Made by a program: the position numbers and the translations under genes. Source: Streptomyces sp. NBC_01235 (GTDB lineage: Bacteria; Actinomycetota; Actinomycetes; Streptomycetales; Streptomycetaceae). From it: a stretch of 64,000 nucleotides of DNA. This document shows, one piece after another, positions 56,150 to 64,000 of the stretch. The notes beneath the pieces are model-generated. The model had not been told where the DNA came from, ran no database searches, and saw nothing but the letters and a program-made list of their open reading frames with translations. The DNA lies in NCBI RefSeq assembly GCF_035989285.1, contig NZ_CP108513.1, positions 6,696,001 through 6,760,000 of the forward strand, in the 5' to 3' direction. Position 1 is the first letter of the stretch; the number at the start of each line of letters is the position of its first letter.

Positions 56150-56578
56150 ATGACGGCGAAGATCGCTTACGACGACGTCGAGGTCGGCACCGAACTGCCG
56201 GCCCAGTCGTTCCCTGTGAACCGCGCCACGCTCGTGCAGTACGCGGGTGCCTCAGGGGACTTCAACCCCATCCACTGGAACGAGAAGTTCGCCAGGGAGG
56301 TGGGCCTGCCGGACGTCATCGCGCATGGCATGTTCACCATGGCCGAGGCGATCCGCGTCGTCACCGACTGGACCGGCGACCCGGGCGCGCTGGTCGACTA
56401 CGGCGTCCGTTTCACCAGGCCGGTCGTGGTCCCGAACGACGACCAGGGCGCCGTGATCGAGGTCACCGGCAAGGTGGGCGCCAAGCTCGACGACAACACC
56501 GTGCGGGTCGACCTGACCGTGACCAGTGGCGGACAGAAGGTGCTCGGGATGTCCCGGGCCGTCGTACGGCTGGGCTGA
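56150..56578 (+). CDS. MaoC-like dehydratase, catalytic subunit (HadB type)
   Basis: A 142-residue hot-dog protein carrying the R-hydratase signature YAGASGDFNPIHWNEKFAREVG with the catalytic Asp and His, and DVIAHGMFTMAEA. It is expected to dehydrate (3R)-hydroxyacyl thioesters with the upstream subunit. The gap between the genes is 7 nt. The family's product in Streptomyces is not defined. Confidence 0.9.
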   Translation: MTAKIAYDDVEVGTELPAQSFPVNRATLVQYAGASGDFNPIHWNEKFAREVGLPDVIAHGMFTMAEAIRVVTDWTGDPGALVDYGVRFTRPVVVPNDDQGAVIEVTGKVGAKLDDNTVRVDLTVTSGGQKVLGMSRAVVRLG

Positions 56579-56613
56579 GCCCGGAGCACACACGAAGCAG
56601 ACCCATGGTCGCG

Positions 56614-56648
56614 GTAAGGGGCGCTCTCCATTGCGAGGCGCCCCTTAC
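56614..56648 (+). terminator. Terminator of the MaoC pair
   Basis: Perfect 11-bp arms (GTAAGGGGCGC and complement) with a 13-nt loop. Confidence 0.8.
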
Positions 56649-56756
56649 GCGTAGCAGACGGCCATCAATGGGCCGCGCCGGTACGTATAACGGCGGTCCC
56701 CGTGGGCCGGTGCCCCTTACGTGTAACAGTCGGTCTCCATGGGCCGGTGCGCCTTA
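56641..56756. repeat. Degenerate tandem repeat, three copies
   Basis: Three imperfect units of about 35-46 nt around TTACGTGTAACAGTCGGTC and CCATGGGCCGGTGC lie between the terminator and the end of the GNAT remnant. Confidence 0.6.
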
Positions 56757-57180
56757 CCGGCCCAGTGGGCGCATGAAACACACCCTGTCCTGCCCTGGGC
56801 CGTCGTAGTCGCTGCTCACGGGTACGCCGTCGACCTGCCGGTCTCCTCCCTCGCACGTGAATCCCATCGCACGGTGGAAGGCGATGGAGCCGGCGTTCCC
56901 GGGTGAGGTGATCGCCCGTACCTCCCGGCGGCCCGCCTCGGCCGCGCGGCGGAAGAACTCCCCGTACAGGCGACGGGCCACGCCCGTGCCGCGCAGCTTC
57001 GGATCCACCCCCACGAAGTGGATGTACGCCTCGCGGTCGTTGTCGGCGGGCGTGGAAGCCGACGAGGAAGGCGCGGATGCCTTCGTCGTCGTCCTCCAGT
57101 ACGAGGCTGGTGGCGGAGAAGAACTGCAGGAACAGGCGGGGGAGCAGGAGGGACGGTTCGCGGGGCTGTCGGTGGTGTCT
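56754..57180 (-). pseudogene. GNAT acetyltransferase, truncated and frameshifted
   Basis: The minus strand encodes the C-terminal two thirds of a GNAT. FFSATSLVLEDDDEGIRAFLVGF is in one frame, and AYIHFVGVDPKLRGTGVARR through ITSPGNAGSIAFHRAMGF to a TAA is in the next. The change of frame falls near 57053. Removing one C there gives GFTPADNDREAYIHF, the expected family sequence. The first 40-50 residues of the family are absent and no start codon is seen. The gene abuts murB head to head. A sequencing error could explain the frameshift but not the missing N-terminus. Confidence 0.7.
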
Positions 57181-57195
57181 CGTAGGCTTGGGCGC

Positions 57196-58251
57196 GTGCA
57201 GGAACTCCAGGACGCCCCGCTCGCCCCGCTGACCACCTTCCGGCTGGGCGGTCCCGCCACCAGGCTGGTGACCGCGACGACCGACGCCGAGGTGATCGCC
57301 GCCGTGCGCGACGCCGACGCCGACGGCACACCGCTGCTCATCGTCGGCGGCGGCTCGAACCTCGTCATCGGCGACAAGGGCTTCGAGGGCACCGCCCTGC
57401 GTATCGCCACCCGCGGCTGCGAACTCGTCGGGACACGGCTGGAACTGGCCGCCGGCGAGGTCTGGACCGACGCGGTCGCCCGTACCGTCGAGGCCGGGCT
57501 CGCCGGCATCGAGTGCCTGGCCGGCATCCCGGGCTCTGCGGGCGCCACCCCGATCCAGAACGTCGGGGCGTACGGCCAGGAGGTCTCCTCGACGATCACC
57601 GAGGTCATCGCCTACGACCGTCGCGCGGGTGAGACGGTCACGCTCACCAACGAGGAGTGCGCCTTCTCCTACCGCCACAGCCGCTTCAAGGCCGACCCCG
57701 GGCGGTACGTCGTCCTGCGCGTCCGCTTCGAACTGTCGGACGCGGACGGGCTGTCGGCGCCTCTGAAGTACGCGGAGACGGCACGCGCGCTGGGCGTCGA
57801 GCCGGGGGAGCGGGTGCCGCTCGCCGAGGCCCACGAGACCGTGCTGAAGCTGCGCGCCGGGAAGGGCATGGTCCTCGACCCCGAGGACCACGACACCTGG
57901 TCGGCAGGCTCGTTCTTCACCAACCCGATCCTCACCGACACGGACTTCGCCGTGTTCCACGCACGCGTGCGGGAGCGGCTGGGCGACGGCGTGGAGCCGC
58001 CCGCCTATCCGGCCGGCGAGGGTCACACGAAGACCTCCGCGGCCTGGCTGATCGACAAGGCGGGCTTCACCAAGGGGTTCGGCAACGGGCCCGCCCGCAT
58101 CTCCACCAAGCACACCCTCGCCCTCACCAACCGCGGCACGGCCACCACGGAGGACCTGCTGGCGCTGGCCCGCGAGGTCGTGACCGGGGTGCGCGAGGCC
58201 TTCGGGATCACCCTGGTCAACGAGCCGGTGATGGTGGGCGTCGGGCTGTAG
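57196..58251 (+). CDS. murB: UDP-N-acetylenolpyruvoylglucosamine reductase
   Basis: A 351-residue FAD enzyme of peptidoglycan precursor synthesis. FAD motifs TTFRLGGPA and LLIVGGGSNLVIGD are followed by GIPGSAGATPIQNVGAYGQE, YRHSRFK, and the C-terminal GHTKTSAAWLIDKAGFTKGF (substrate and active-site Ser region). It turns UDP-GlcNAc-enolpyruvate into UDP-MurNAc. GTG 57196 gives VQELQDAPLAPLTTF. It has no ribosome site upstream, so a leaderless mRNA is possible. Confidence 0.95.
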   Translation: MQELQDAPLAPLTTFRLGGPATRLVTATTDAEVIAAVRDADADGTPLLIVGGGSNLVIGDKGFEGTALRIATRGCELVGTRLELAAGEVWTDAVARTVEAGLAGIECLAGIPGSAGATPIQNVGAYGQEVSSTITEVIAYDRRAGETVTLTNEECAFSYRHSRFKADPGRYVVLRVRFELSDADGLSAPLKYAETARALGVEPGERVPLAEAHETVLKLRAGKGMVLDPEDHDTWSAGSFFTNPILTDTDFAVFHARVRERLGDGVEPPAYPAGEGHTKTSAAWLIDKAGFTKGFGNGPARISTKHTLALTNRGTATTEDLLALAREVVTGVREAFGITLVNEPVMVGVGL

Positions 58252-58270
58252 GCCCCCGAGCGGGTCCCCA

Positions 58271-58289
58271 AGGGTCACTCAGTGGCCCT
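58271..58289. terminator. Weak convergent hairpin after murB
   Basis: AGGGTCAC and GTGGCCCT arms (7 of 8 pair) with a 3-nt loop, between murB and the convergent SDR-like gene. Confidence 0.4.
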
Positions 58290-58920
58290 AATAGGCCACC
58301 CCCACGCCCTGCTTCACCGTCCCCGCGTCCTCCACCATCGCCAGCATCGAGTGCGCCACGTCGGCGCGCCCGATGAACCGGCCCTTGAGCGGGAAGCCGC
58401 CCACCACCGTCCGGTACGACCCCGTCACCGGCTTGTCCTGGAGCCGCGGCGGCCGTACGACCGTCCAGTCGGTGGCGCTGCGCGCCAGCTCCGCCTCCAT
58501 CTCCCGCAGATCGGCGTACACGTCCTTCAGGGCCGCCGAGACGAGGCCGCGCACAGTGCGGTCCAGGACTCCGTCGCCCTCCGGCTCGGGGCCGACCGGA
58601 CCCGCGCTCACCACGAGCAGTCGGCGCACGCCCTCCGCCTCCAGGGCCGACAACACCGTGCGTGTGAGCCGGGCGGCGACCCCGGCGTCCTTGCGGCTGC
58701 GCGCGCCGAGCCCGGACAGGACCGCGTCCCGGCCGGTCACGGCGGGCCGCAGCGCCTCCGGGTCGGTGAGGTCCGCGCGGACCACCTCCAGGCGCTCGCC
58801 GGTGACGGCGAGCCGGGCTGGATCCCGTACCACGGCCGTGACCTCGTGGCCCGCGTCCAGGGCCTGGCGGACGACCTCCCGGCCGATGCCTCCGGTGGCG
58901 CCGAAAACGGTGAACTTCAT
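58288..58920 (-). CDS. NAD(P)-binding SDR/NmrA-like protein
   Basis: A 210-residue atypical SDR: FTVFGATGGIGREVVRQALDAGH, DAVLSGLGARS, LLVVSAGPVGPEPEGDGVL, DWTVVRPPRL. It is divergent from the TetR gene, with two operators between, so it is very probably the regulated target. Substrate unknown. GAGGAGC precedes the ATG. Confidence 0.88.
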   Translation of the reverse strand: MKFTVFGATGGIGREVVRQALDAGHEVTAVVRDPARLAVTGERLEVVRADLTDPEALRPAVTGRDAVLSGLGARSRKDAGVAARLTRTVLSALEAEGVRRLLVVSAGPVGPEPEGDGVLDRTVRGLVSAALKDVYADLREMEAELARSATDWTVVRPPRLQDKPVTGSYRTVVGGFPLKGRFIGRADVAHSMLAMVEDAGTVKQGVGVAY

Positions 58921-58945
58921 GGCGTGCTCCTCATCCCCGTCAGGT

Positions 58946-59001
58946 GGGTGAGCATTCACTCACCCCTGCTTCATTTATAGTGGGTAAGTGTTCACTCATC
59001 C
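58946..59001. promoter_or_regulatory. Double TetR operator
   Basis: Two 20-nt palindromes, 58946-58965 (GGGTGAG...CTCACCC) and 58982-59001 (GGGTAAG...CTCATCC), have centres 36 bp apart, in the spacer shared by the SDR and TetR genes. Confidence 0.7.
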
Positions 59002-59019
59002 GTCAAGAGGGGAACCCGC

Positions 59020-59652
59020 ATGGATCGACCGGCCCGCGTGCGCATTCTCGACGCCGCGCACGAGCTGATGCTCACCGTCGGACTGGCCCGCGCCACGACC
59101 AAAGAGATCGCGAAGGCGGCCGGCTGCTCCGAGGCGGCGCTCTACAAGTACTTCGCGAGCAAGGAGGAGCTGTTCATCCGGGTCCTCGGAGAGCGGCTGC
59201 CCCGGCTGACCCCGCTGCTGAGCAGCCTGGCGGCAGAGCCGGGCCGGGGCACGCTGGAAGGGAACCTCACCGAGATCGCCCGCCAGGCGGCCCTCTTCTA
59301 CGAGCAGAGCTTCCCGATCGCGGCCTCCCTGTACGCCGAGACCCAGCTCAAGCGGCGGCACGACGAGGCCATGCGGGACCTGGGCGTGGGCCCCCACGTG
59401 CCGATCGAGCAGCTCGCGGCGTATCTGCGGGCCGAGCAGGGCGTGGGCCGGATCCGGCAGGACACGGACGCGTTCGCCGCCGCCTCGCTGCTGATGGGGG
59501 CCTGTGCGCAGCGGGCTTTCGCCTACGACGCGGCGGGGGAGCGGCCCGAGGCGGACGACTTCGCCGTACGCCTGACCCGCACGCTCCTGGCGGGCATCGC
59601 CGGTACGGAAACCACCGACGCGGGAATCACCGGCACGGGCCCGGCCGGCTGA
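59020..59652 (+). CDS. TetR-family transcriptional repressor
   Basis: A 210-residue regulator. The N-terminal HTH is VRILDAAHELMLTVGLARATTKEIAKAAGCSEAALYKYFASKEELF, and a long helical ligand domain follows. It most likely represses itself and the divergent SDR gene through the two palindromes between them. The ligand is unknown. Confidence 0.93.
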   Translation: MDRPARVRILDAAHELMLTVGLARATTKEIAKAAGCSEAALYKYFASKEELFIRVLGERLPRLTPLLSSLAAEPGRGTLEGNLTEIARQAALFYEQSFPIAASLYAETQLKRRHDEAMRDLGVGPHVPIEQLAAYLRAEQGVGRIRQDTDAFAAASLLMGACAQRAFAYDAAGERPEADDFAVRLTRTLLAGIAGTETTDAGITGTGPAG

Positions 59653-59656
59653 GGGC

Positions 59657-60688
59657 TCACGACGCCAGCCAGTCCTCCACGCCCGCCAGCAGCTTCGCCT
59701 TCACGTCCTCCGACGCCGCCGACCCGCGTACCGACTGCCGGGCGAGCTCCGCCAACTCCTCGTCCGTGAAGGCGTGGTGGCGGCGGGCGATGTCGTACTG
59801 GGCCGCCAGCCGCGAGCCGAACAGCAGCGGGTCGTCGGCGCCCAGGGCCATGGGGACGCCCGCGTCGAACAGCGTCCGCAGCGGAACGTCCTCCGGCTTC
59901 TCGTACACGCCCAGCGCCACGTTGGACGCCGGGCACACCTCGCAGGTCACGCCCCGCTCCGCGAGCTTCTTCAGCAGCCGCGGATCCTCGGCCGCCCGAA
60001 CCCCGTGCCCCAGCCGGTTCGCGTGCAGATCGTCCAGGCAGTCGCGGACGGACGCCGGACCCGTCAACTCGCCGCCGTGCGGGGCGGACAGCAGCCCGCC
60101 GTCCCGCGCGATCGCGAACGCCCGGTCGAAGTCCCGGGCCATGCCCCGGCGTTCGTCGTTCGACAGCCCGAACCCGATCACCCCGCGCTCCGCGTACCGC
60201 ACGGCCAGCCGGGCCAGGGTGCGGGCGTCCAGCGGATGCTTCATCCGGTTCGCAGCCACCAGCACCCGCATGCCGAGCCCGGTGTCGCGCGAGGCCGTCT
60301 CCACCGCGTCCAGGATGACCTCCAGCGCCGGGATCAGCCCGCCCAGCCGGGGCGCGTACGACGTCGGGTCCACCTGGATCTCCAGCCAGCCCGAGCCGTC
60401 CTTCAGGTCCTCCTCGGCGGCCTCCCGCACCAGCCGCTGGATGTCCTCCGGCTCCCTGAGGCACGACCGTGCCGCGTCGTACAGGCGCTGGAAGCGGAAC
60501 CAGCCCCGCTCGTCCGTGGCCCGCAGCTTCGGCGGCTCCCCGCTCGTCAGCGCCTCGGTCAGGGCCTCGGGCAGACGGACGCCGTACTTGTCGGCCAGTT
60601 CCAGCACGGTGGCCGGCCGCATCGAACCGGTGAAGTGCAGGTGCAGATGGGCTTTCGGCAGCTCAGAGACATCACGTACACGCTCCAT
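59657..60688 (-). CDS. Adenosine deaminase-like protein
   Basis: A 343-residue metal-dependent deaminase. It has the metal pair in HLHLHFTGS (residues 14-22), SNDERRG, HGGELTGP, LGHGVRA and LGADDPLLFG, following the adenosine/adenine deaminase order. The usual LDGS after the first histidines is FTGS here, so specificity may differ from classic adenosine deaminase. Purine salvage role is probable. Confidence 0.85.
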   Translation of the reverse strand: MERVRDVSELPKAHLHLHFTGSMRPATVLELADKYGVRLPEALTEALTSGEPPKLRATDERGWFRFQRLYDAARSCLREPEDIQRLVREAAEEDLKDGSGWLEIQVDPTSYAPRLGGLIPALEVILDAVETASRDTGLGMRVLVAANRMKHPLDARTLARLAVRYAERGVIGFGLSNDERRGMARDFDRAFAIARDGGLLSAPHGGELTGPASVRDCLDDLHANRLGHGVRAAEDPRLLKKLAERGVTCEVCPASNVALGVYEKPEDVPLRTLFDAGVPMALGADDPLLFGSRLAAQYDIARRHHAFTDEELAELARQSVRGSAASEDVKAKLLAGVEDWLAS

Positions 60689-60762
60689 CAGGGAATCCTG
60701 CCGCACCTTCCCGCCGTCCTGGTACCACTTTCCACGAACGTGGTCTTGCTCGCACAAACGGC

Positions 60763-60804
60763 AGAGGGGGGCCACCGCTGAACATCCAGCGGTGGCCCCC
60801 CTCT
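60763..60804. terminator. Strong 18-bp hairpin terminator
   Basis: Perfect 18-bp arms (AGAGGGGGGCCACCGCTG and complement) enclose a 6-nt loop between the aspartate aminotransferase and deaminase-like genes. Confidence 0.85.
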
Positions 60805-60812
60805 CGCGGATG

Positions 60813-62039
60813 TCAGTCCCTGGCCTCCGCCAGCAGCTTCTGGATGCGGCTCACGCCCTCGACGAGGTCCTCGTCGCCCAGCGCGTACGACAGACGCAGA
60901 TAGCCCGGGGTGCCGAAGGCCTCACCCGGCACCACCGCGACCTCGGCCTCCTCCAGGATGAGCGCGGCCAGCTCGACCGAGTCCTGCGGGCGCTTGCCCC
61001 GGATCTCCTTGCCGAGCAGCCCCTTGACCGACGGGTACGCGTAGAACGCGCCCTCGGGCTCCGGGCAGAGCACGCCGTCGATCTCGTTGAGCATCCGCAC
61101 GATCGTCCTACGACGCCGGTCGAAGGCCTCACGCATCTTCTCCACCGCCGACAGGTCGCCGGAGACGGCGGCCAGGGCGGCGACCTGCGCCACGTTGGAG
61201 ACGTTCGAAGTGGCGTGCGACTGGAGGTTCGTCGCGGCCTTGACGACGTCCTTCGGGCCGATGATCCAGCCCACCCGCCAGCCGGTCATCGCGTACGTCT
61301 TGGCGACGCCGTTGACGACGATGCACTTGTCGCGCAGCTCGGGGAGGATCGCCGGCAGCGAGGTGAACTTCGCGTCGCCGTAGACGAGGTGCTCGTAGAT
61401 CTCGTCCGTCATCACCCACAGGCCGTGCTCGACGGCCCAACTGCCGATCGCCTCGGCGTCCTGGGCGCTGTAGACCGCGCCGGTCGGGTTGGACGGGGAG
61501 ACGAAGAGCACGACCTTCGTGTTCTCCGTGCGCGCCGCCTCCAGCTGCTCGACGGAGACCCGGTAGCCGGTCGTCTCGTCCGCGACGACCTCCACCGGGA
61601 CACCGCCGGCCAGCCGGATCGACTCCGGGTACGTGGTCCAGTACGGCGCCGGGACGATGACCTCGTCGCCCGGGTCGAGGATCGCGGCGAAGGCCTCGTA
61701 GATCGCCTGCTTGCCGCCGTTGGTCACGAGGATCTGGGACGCGTCGACCTCGTAGCCGGAGTCGCGCAGCGTCTTCGCGGCGATCGCGGCCTTCAGCTCG
61801 GGCAGACCGCCGGCCGGCGTGTACCGGTGGTACTTCGGGTTCTTGCAGGCCTCGATAGCGGCCTCGACGATGTAGTCCGGAGTCGGGAAGTCGGGCTCAC
61901 CGGCGCCGAAGCCGATCACCGGACGCCCGGCGGCCTTCAGGGCCTTGGCCTTGGCGTCCACGGCGAGAGTGGCGGACTCGGAGATCGCGCCGACTCGGGC
62001 GGAGACCCGGCGCTCGGTGGGAGGGGTTGCAGCGCTCAT
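60813..62039 (-). CDS. Aspartate aminotransferase (class I PLP)
   Basis: A 408-residue PLP enzyme. It has [43 protein letters not shown], and the Schiff-base lysine in [16 protein letters not shown], ending [18 protein letters not shown]. It interconverts aspartate and oxaloacetate and is the standard aat of this actinobacterial neighbourhood. The ATG at 62039 is 16 codons inside the longest reading and gives a proper start. Confidence 0.93.
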   Translation of the reverse strand: MSAATPPTERRVSARVGAISESATLAVDAKAKALKAAGRPVIGFGAGEPDFPTPDYIVEAAIEACKNPKYHRYTPAGGLPELKAAIAAKTLRDSGYEVDASQILVTNGGKQAIYEAFAAILDPGDEVIVPAPYWTTYPESIRLAGGVPVEVVADETTGYRVSVEQLEAARTENTKVVLFVSPSNPTGAVYSAQDAEAIGSWAVEHGLWVMTDEIYEHLVYGDAKFTSLPAILPELRDKCIVVNGVAKTYAMTGWRVGWIIGPKDVVKAATNLQSHATSNVSNVAQVAALAAVSGDLSAVEKMREAFDRRRRTIVRMLNEIDGVLCPEPEGAFYAYPSVKGLLGKEIRGKRPQDSVELAALILEEAEVAVVPGEAFGTPGYLRLSYALGDEDLVEGVSRIQKLLAEARD

Positions 62040-62255
62040 GGGGTCCATGGTTTCAGACCGGAAACCGGCCCGGCACATGGGTTTCACGGACTGGTCAGCC
62101 GACAGAACATCAGAGTGAATCCGATCAAGAGCCCTTTCCGTTCGACGAGGGGCTCAAGACCACGTACACTCACACGTCGTTGGCCTTCAACAACCGCGCC
62201 ACAACAGGTGCACACCGAGCACCCGGTCGGATGCGGTACGTTGGGGAACGCACAA

Positions 62256-62328
62256 AGGGTCGTAGCTCAATTGGTAGAGCACTGGTCTCCAAAACCAGCG
62301 GTTGGGGGTTCAAGTCCCTCCGGCCCTG
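62256..62328 (+). tRNA. tRNA-Trp (CCA)
   Basis: 73 nt, acceptor AGGGTCG/CGGCCCT, anticodon CCA, T-arm GGTTCAAGTCC. It lies immediately before secE, as in other actinobacteria. Confidence 0.96.
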
Positions 62329-62444
62329 CTACACACACCATCACCAGGATGTGTGCGCAGCGCATGTACGTACAGCAGCAATGCATCGCCGTGCGGCTCA
62401 GACCGGGCGCGGCACGGCCACGACCCGGGAACAGGTGAGGACGA

Positions 62445-62732
62445 ATGGCGGACGCCGTGGGCTCCATCGACACGCCTGATGCCCAGGACGAGGTGCCTGA
62501 GGCGCAGAAGAAGACCCGCAAGGGCGGCAAGCGCGCCAAGAAGGGCCCGCTGAAGCGTCTCGCGATCTTCTATCGCCAGATCGTCGCGGAGCTCCGCAAG
62601 GTCGTATGGCCCACGCGAAGCCAGCTGACGACGTACACGACCGTGGTGATCGTCTTTGTCGTCATCATGATCGGCCTGGTGACCGTGATTGACTATGGAC
62701 TCAGCCACGCCGCCAAGTACGTCTTCGGCTGA
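62445..62732 (+). CDS. secE: Preprotein translocase subunit SecE
   Basis: A 95-residue subunit of the SecYEG channel: a charged N-terminus rich in Lys, then [22 protein letters not shown], and one C-terminal membrane helix. It is upstream of nusG, the standard order. Confidence 0.97.
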   Translation: MADAVGSIDTPDAQDEVPEAQKKTRKGGKRAKKGPLKRLAIFYRQIVAELRKVVWPTRSQLTTYTTVVIVFVVIMIGLVTVIDYGLSHAAKYVFG

Positions 62733-62744
62733 TCCGAGAGCGAA

Positions 62745-62767
62745 GGGCGCCGAGGTATCCGGCGCCC
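62745..62767 (+). terminator. Hairpin between secE and nusG
   Basis: GGGCGCC and GGCGCCC arms around a 9-nt loop, followed by CCTTTCG. A weak attenuator is possible. Confidence 0.5.
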
Positions 62768-62812
62768 CTTTCGCATGTTCCACCCCTATGTATCCAGGAA
62801 GAAGCAGCCACC

Positions 62813-63676
62813 GTGTCTGACCAGAACCTGAACGAGGACGTCGAGTCCGTGGACGACGAGCTCGACATCGTCGAGGGCGCGGACGATGACCTGGACGAGT
62901 TCGAGGCTGCCGAGGCCGAGGCGGGCGAGCCCGCTGAGGAAGCCGCGCTCCACGTCGAGGACGAGGAAGCCGACGAGGACGTCGAGGACGAGGATGTCGT
63001 CGCCGAAGAGGATGTCGTCGCCGACGAGGCCGAGGAAGAAGAAGAGCCGGCCGAGCCCGTCGACCCCGTCGTCGCCCTGCGCGAGGAGCTGCGCACCCTC
63101 CCCGGCGAGTGGTACGTGATCCACACGTACGCCGGTTACGAGAACCGCGTGAAGACCAACCTGGAGCAGCGCGCCGTCTCGCTGAACGTCGAGGACTACA
63201 TCTTCCAGGCCGAGGTGCCGCAGGAAGAGGTCGTGCAGATCAAGAACGGCGACCGCAAGACCATCCGTCAGAACAAGCTGCCCGGCTACGTGCTGGTGCG
63301 CATGGACCTGACGAACGAGTCCTGGGGCGTCGTCCGCAACACCCCCGGCGTCACCGGCTTCGTGGGCAACGCCTACGACCCGTACCCGCTGACCCTGGAC
63401 GAGATCGTCAAGATGCTCGCCCCGGAGGCCGAGGAGAAGGCCGCCCGCGAGGCCGCCGAGGCCGAGGGCAAGCCCGCCCCGCAGCGCAAGGTCGAGGTCC
63501 AGGTGCTGGACTTCGAGGTCGGCGACTCGGTCACCGTCACCGACGGCCCGTTCGCCACGCTGCAGGCCACGATCAACGAGATCAACGCCGACTCGAAGAA
63601 GGTCAAGGGCCTCGTCGAGATCTTCGGCCGCGAGACCCCGGTCGAGCTCAGCTTCGACCAGATCCAGAAGAACTAG
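62813..63676 (+). CDS. nusG: Transcription termination/antitermination protein NusG
   Basis: A 287-residue protein. The first 90 residues are an acidic Asp/Glu-rich actinobacterial extension. The NGN domain ([22 protein letters not shown]) and a C-terminal KOW domain ([24 protein letters not shown]) follow. It modulates RNA polymerase pausing. GTG start. Confidence 0.97.
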   Translation: MSDQNLNEDVESVDDELDIVEGADDDLDEFEAAEAEAGEPAEEAALHVEDEEADEDVEDEDVVAEEDVVADEAEEEEEPAEPVDPVVALREELRTLPGEWYVIHTYAGYENRVKTNLEQRAVSLNVEDYIFQAEVPQEEVVQIKNGDRKTIRQNKLPGYVLVRMDLTNESWGVVRNTPGVTGFVGNAYDPYPLTLDEIVKMLAPEAEEKAAREAAEAEGKPAPQRKVEVQVLDFEVGDSVTVTDGPFATLQATINEINADSKKVKGLVEIFGRETPVELSFDQIQKN

Positions 63677-63702
63677 CACCTTCTGGAAGACAAGCCTCCG
63701 AC

Positions 63703-63737
63703 CAGGTCAGGTGGCCGCTCGCGCGGTGCCTGACCTG
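63703..63737 (+). terminator. Terminator of the secE-nusG unit
   Basis: CAGGTCAGG pairs with CCTGACCTG, followed by a TTTTT run. Confidence 0.8.
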
Positions 63738-63745
63738 CTCGGTTT

Positions 63746-63773
63746 TTGGCCGCGCATGGATACCCGTTATCGT
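63746..63773 (+). promoter_or_regulatory. Candidate rplK promoter
   Basis: TTGGCC and TATCGT are 16 nt apart, about 75 nt before the rplK start. A hairpin (63784-63813, GCCTCC/GGAGGC) lies in the leader. Confidence 0.5.
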
Positions 63774-63845
63774 TGTGCGGTATGCCTCCATCCGGATCAT
63801 CCGGACCGGAGGCTGAAAAACTCTCACTAGGACCCGGAGAGAGCA

Positions 63846-64000
63846 ATGCCTCCCAAGAAGAAGAAGGTCACGGGGCTCATCAAGCTCCAGATCAACGCCG
63901 GTGCGGCGAACCCGGCCCCGCCGGTCGGCCCCGCGCTCGGCCAGCACGGCGTCAACATCATGGAGTTCTGCAAGGCCTACAACGCCGCGACCGAGTCGCA
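63846..64000 (+). CDS. rplK: Ribosomal protein uL11 (partial)
   Basis: The first 51 codons, cut by the window end: [20 protein letters not shown], then [21 protein letters not shown], the conserved uL11 N-terminus. GGAGAG precedes the ATG. A leader hairpin and a likely promoter lie upstream. Confidence 0.97.
   Translation, partial: MPPKKKKVTGLIKLQINAGAANPAPPVGPALGQHGVNIMEFCKAYNAATES

Noticed and set aside
58944..62438. A 1164-codon reading across tetR, the deaminase gene and aat
   Set aside because: Out of frame with tetR and antisense to two firmly identified genes, with no domain of its own.

Overview
The window is typical Streptomyces chromosome. GC content is very high, GTG starts are common, coding is dense with ATGA-type overlaps, and spacers carry GC-rich hairpins without long T-tracts. 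The rpmG / MaoC-pair / murB / aat / tRNA-Trp / secE / nusG / rplK order is the conserved actinobacterial ribosomal-protein neighbourhood. I see no insertion sequence, prophage, CRISPR array or integrase, so this reads as core chromosome with small lineage-specific patches.

Layout. 0.1-2.5 kb: an M56 membrane metallopeptidase and fumarylacetoacetase. 2.8-13.5 kb: a compact exopolysaccharide-type locus with a DegT aminotransferase, a long Wzx-like flippase, a polytopic membrane protein, a small membrane protein, a GH26-like hydrolase, a polysaccharide deacetylase, a GT2 glycosyltransferase and a FemAB/CelD-like acyltransferase. 13.8-20.5 kb: a HAD phosphatase, a secreted lytic transglycosylase-like protein behind a ydaO-type cyclic di-AMP riboswitch, a long-chain polyprenyl diphosphate synthase, and a LolA-like protein followed by an ABC transporter. 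20.5-29 kb: assorted metabolic and accessory genes (FMN reductase, amidase, a divergent pair of unknowns, M28 aminopeptidase, VOC protein, RarD, quinone-reductase-like SDR) with several short tandem repeats and a decayed HxlR regulator.

29.3-46.8 kb is the energy-metabolism core. It holds 2-oxoacid:ferredoxin oxidoreductase (beta and alpha), a response regulator with two tandem paralogous histidine kinases, and then, divergently, a second complex-I operon nuoA-B-C-H-I-J-K-L-M-N. The operon keeps the whole membrane arm plus NuoB, C and I but has no nuoD, E, F or G, and its NuoC carries a long repetitive C-terminal tail. Ferredoxin or another partner as electron donor is an inference.

47-54.7 kb: HtpX and a YccF protein, SMI1/KNR4, an APC permease, a small stress membrane protein, YajQ, tRNA-Tyr, small unknowns, an NAD(P)-binding protein, and a cytosine-deaminase-like amidohydrolase that lacks several expected active-site residues. 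55-64 kb: tRNA-Thr, tRNA-Met, rpmG, two MaoC hot-dog dehydratase subunits, a broken GNAT gene, murB, a divergent SDR/TetR pair with a double operator, adenosine-deaminase-like protein, aspartate aminotransferase, tRNA-Trp, secE, nusG and the start of rplK, which is cut by the window end.
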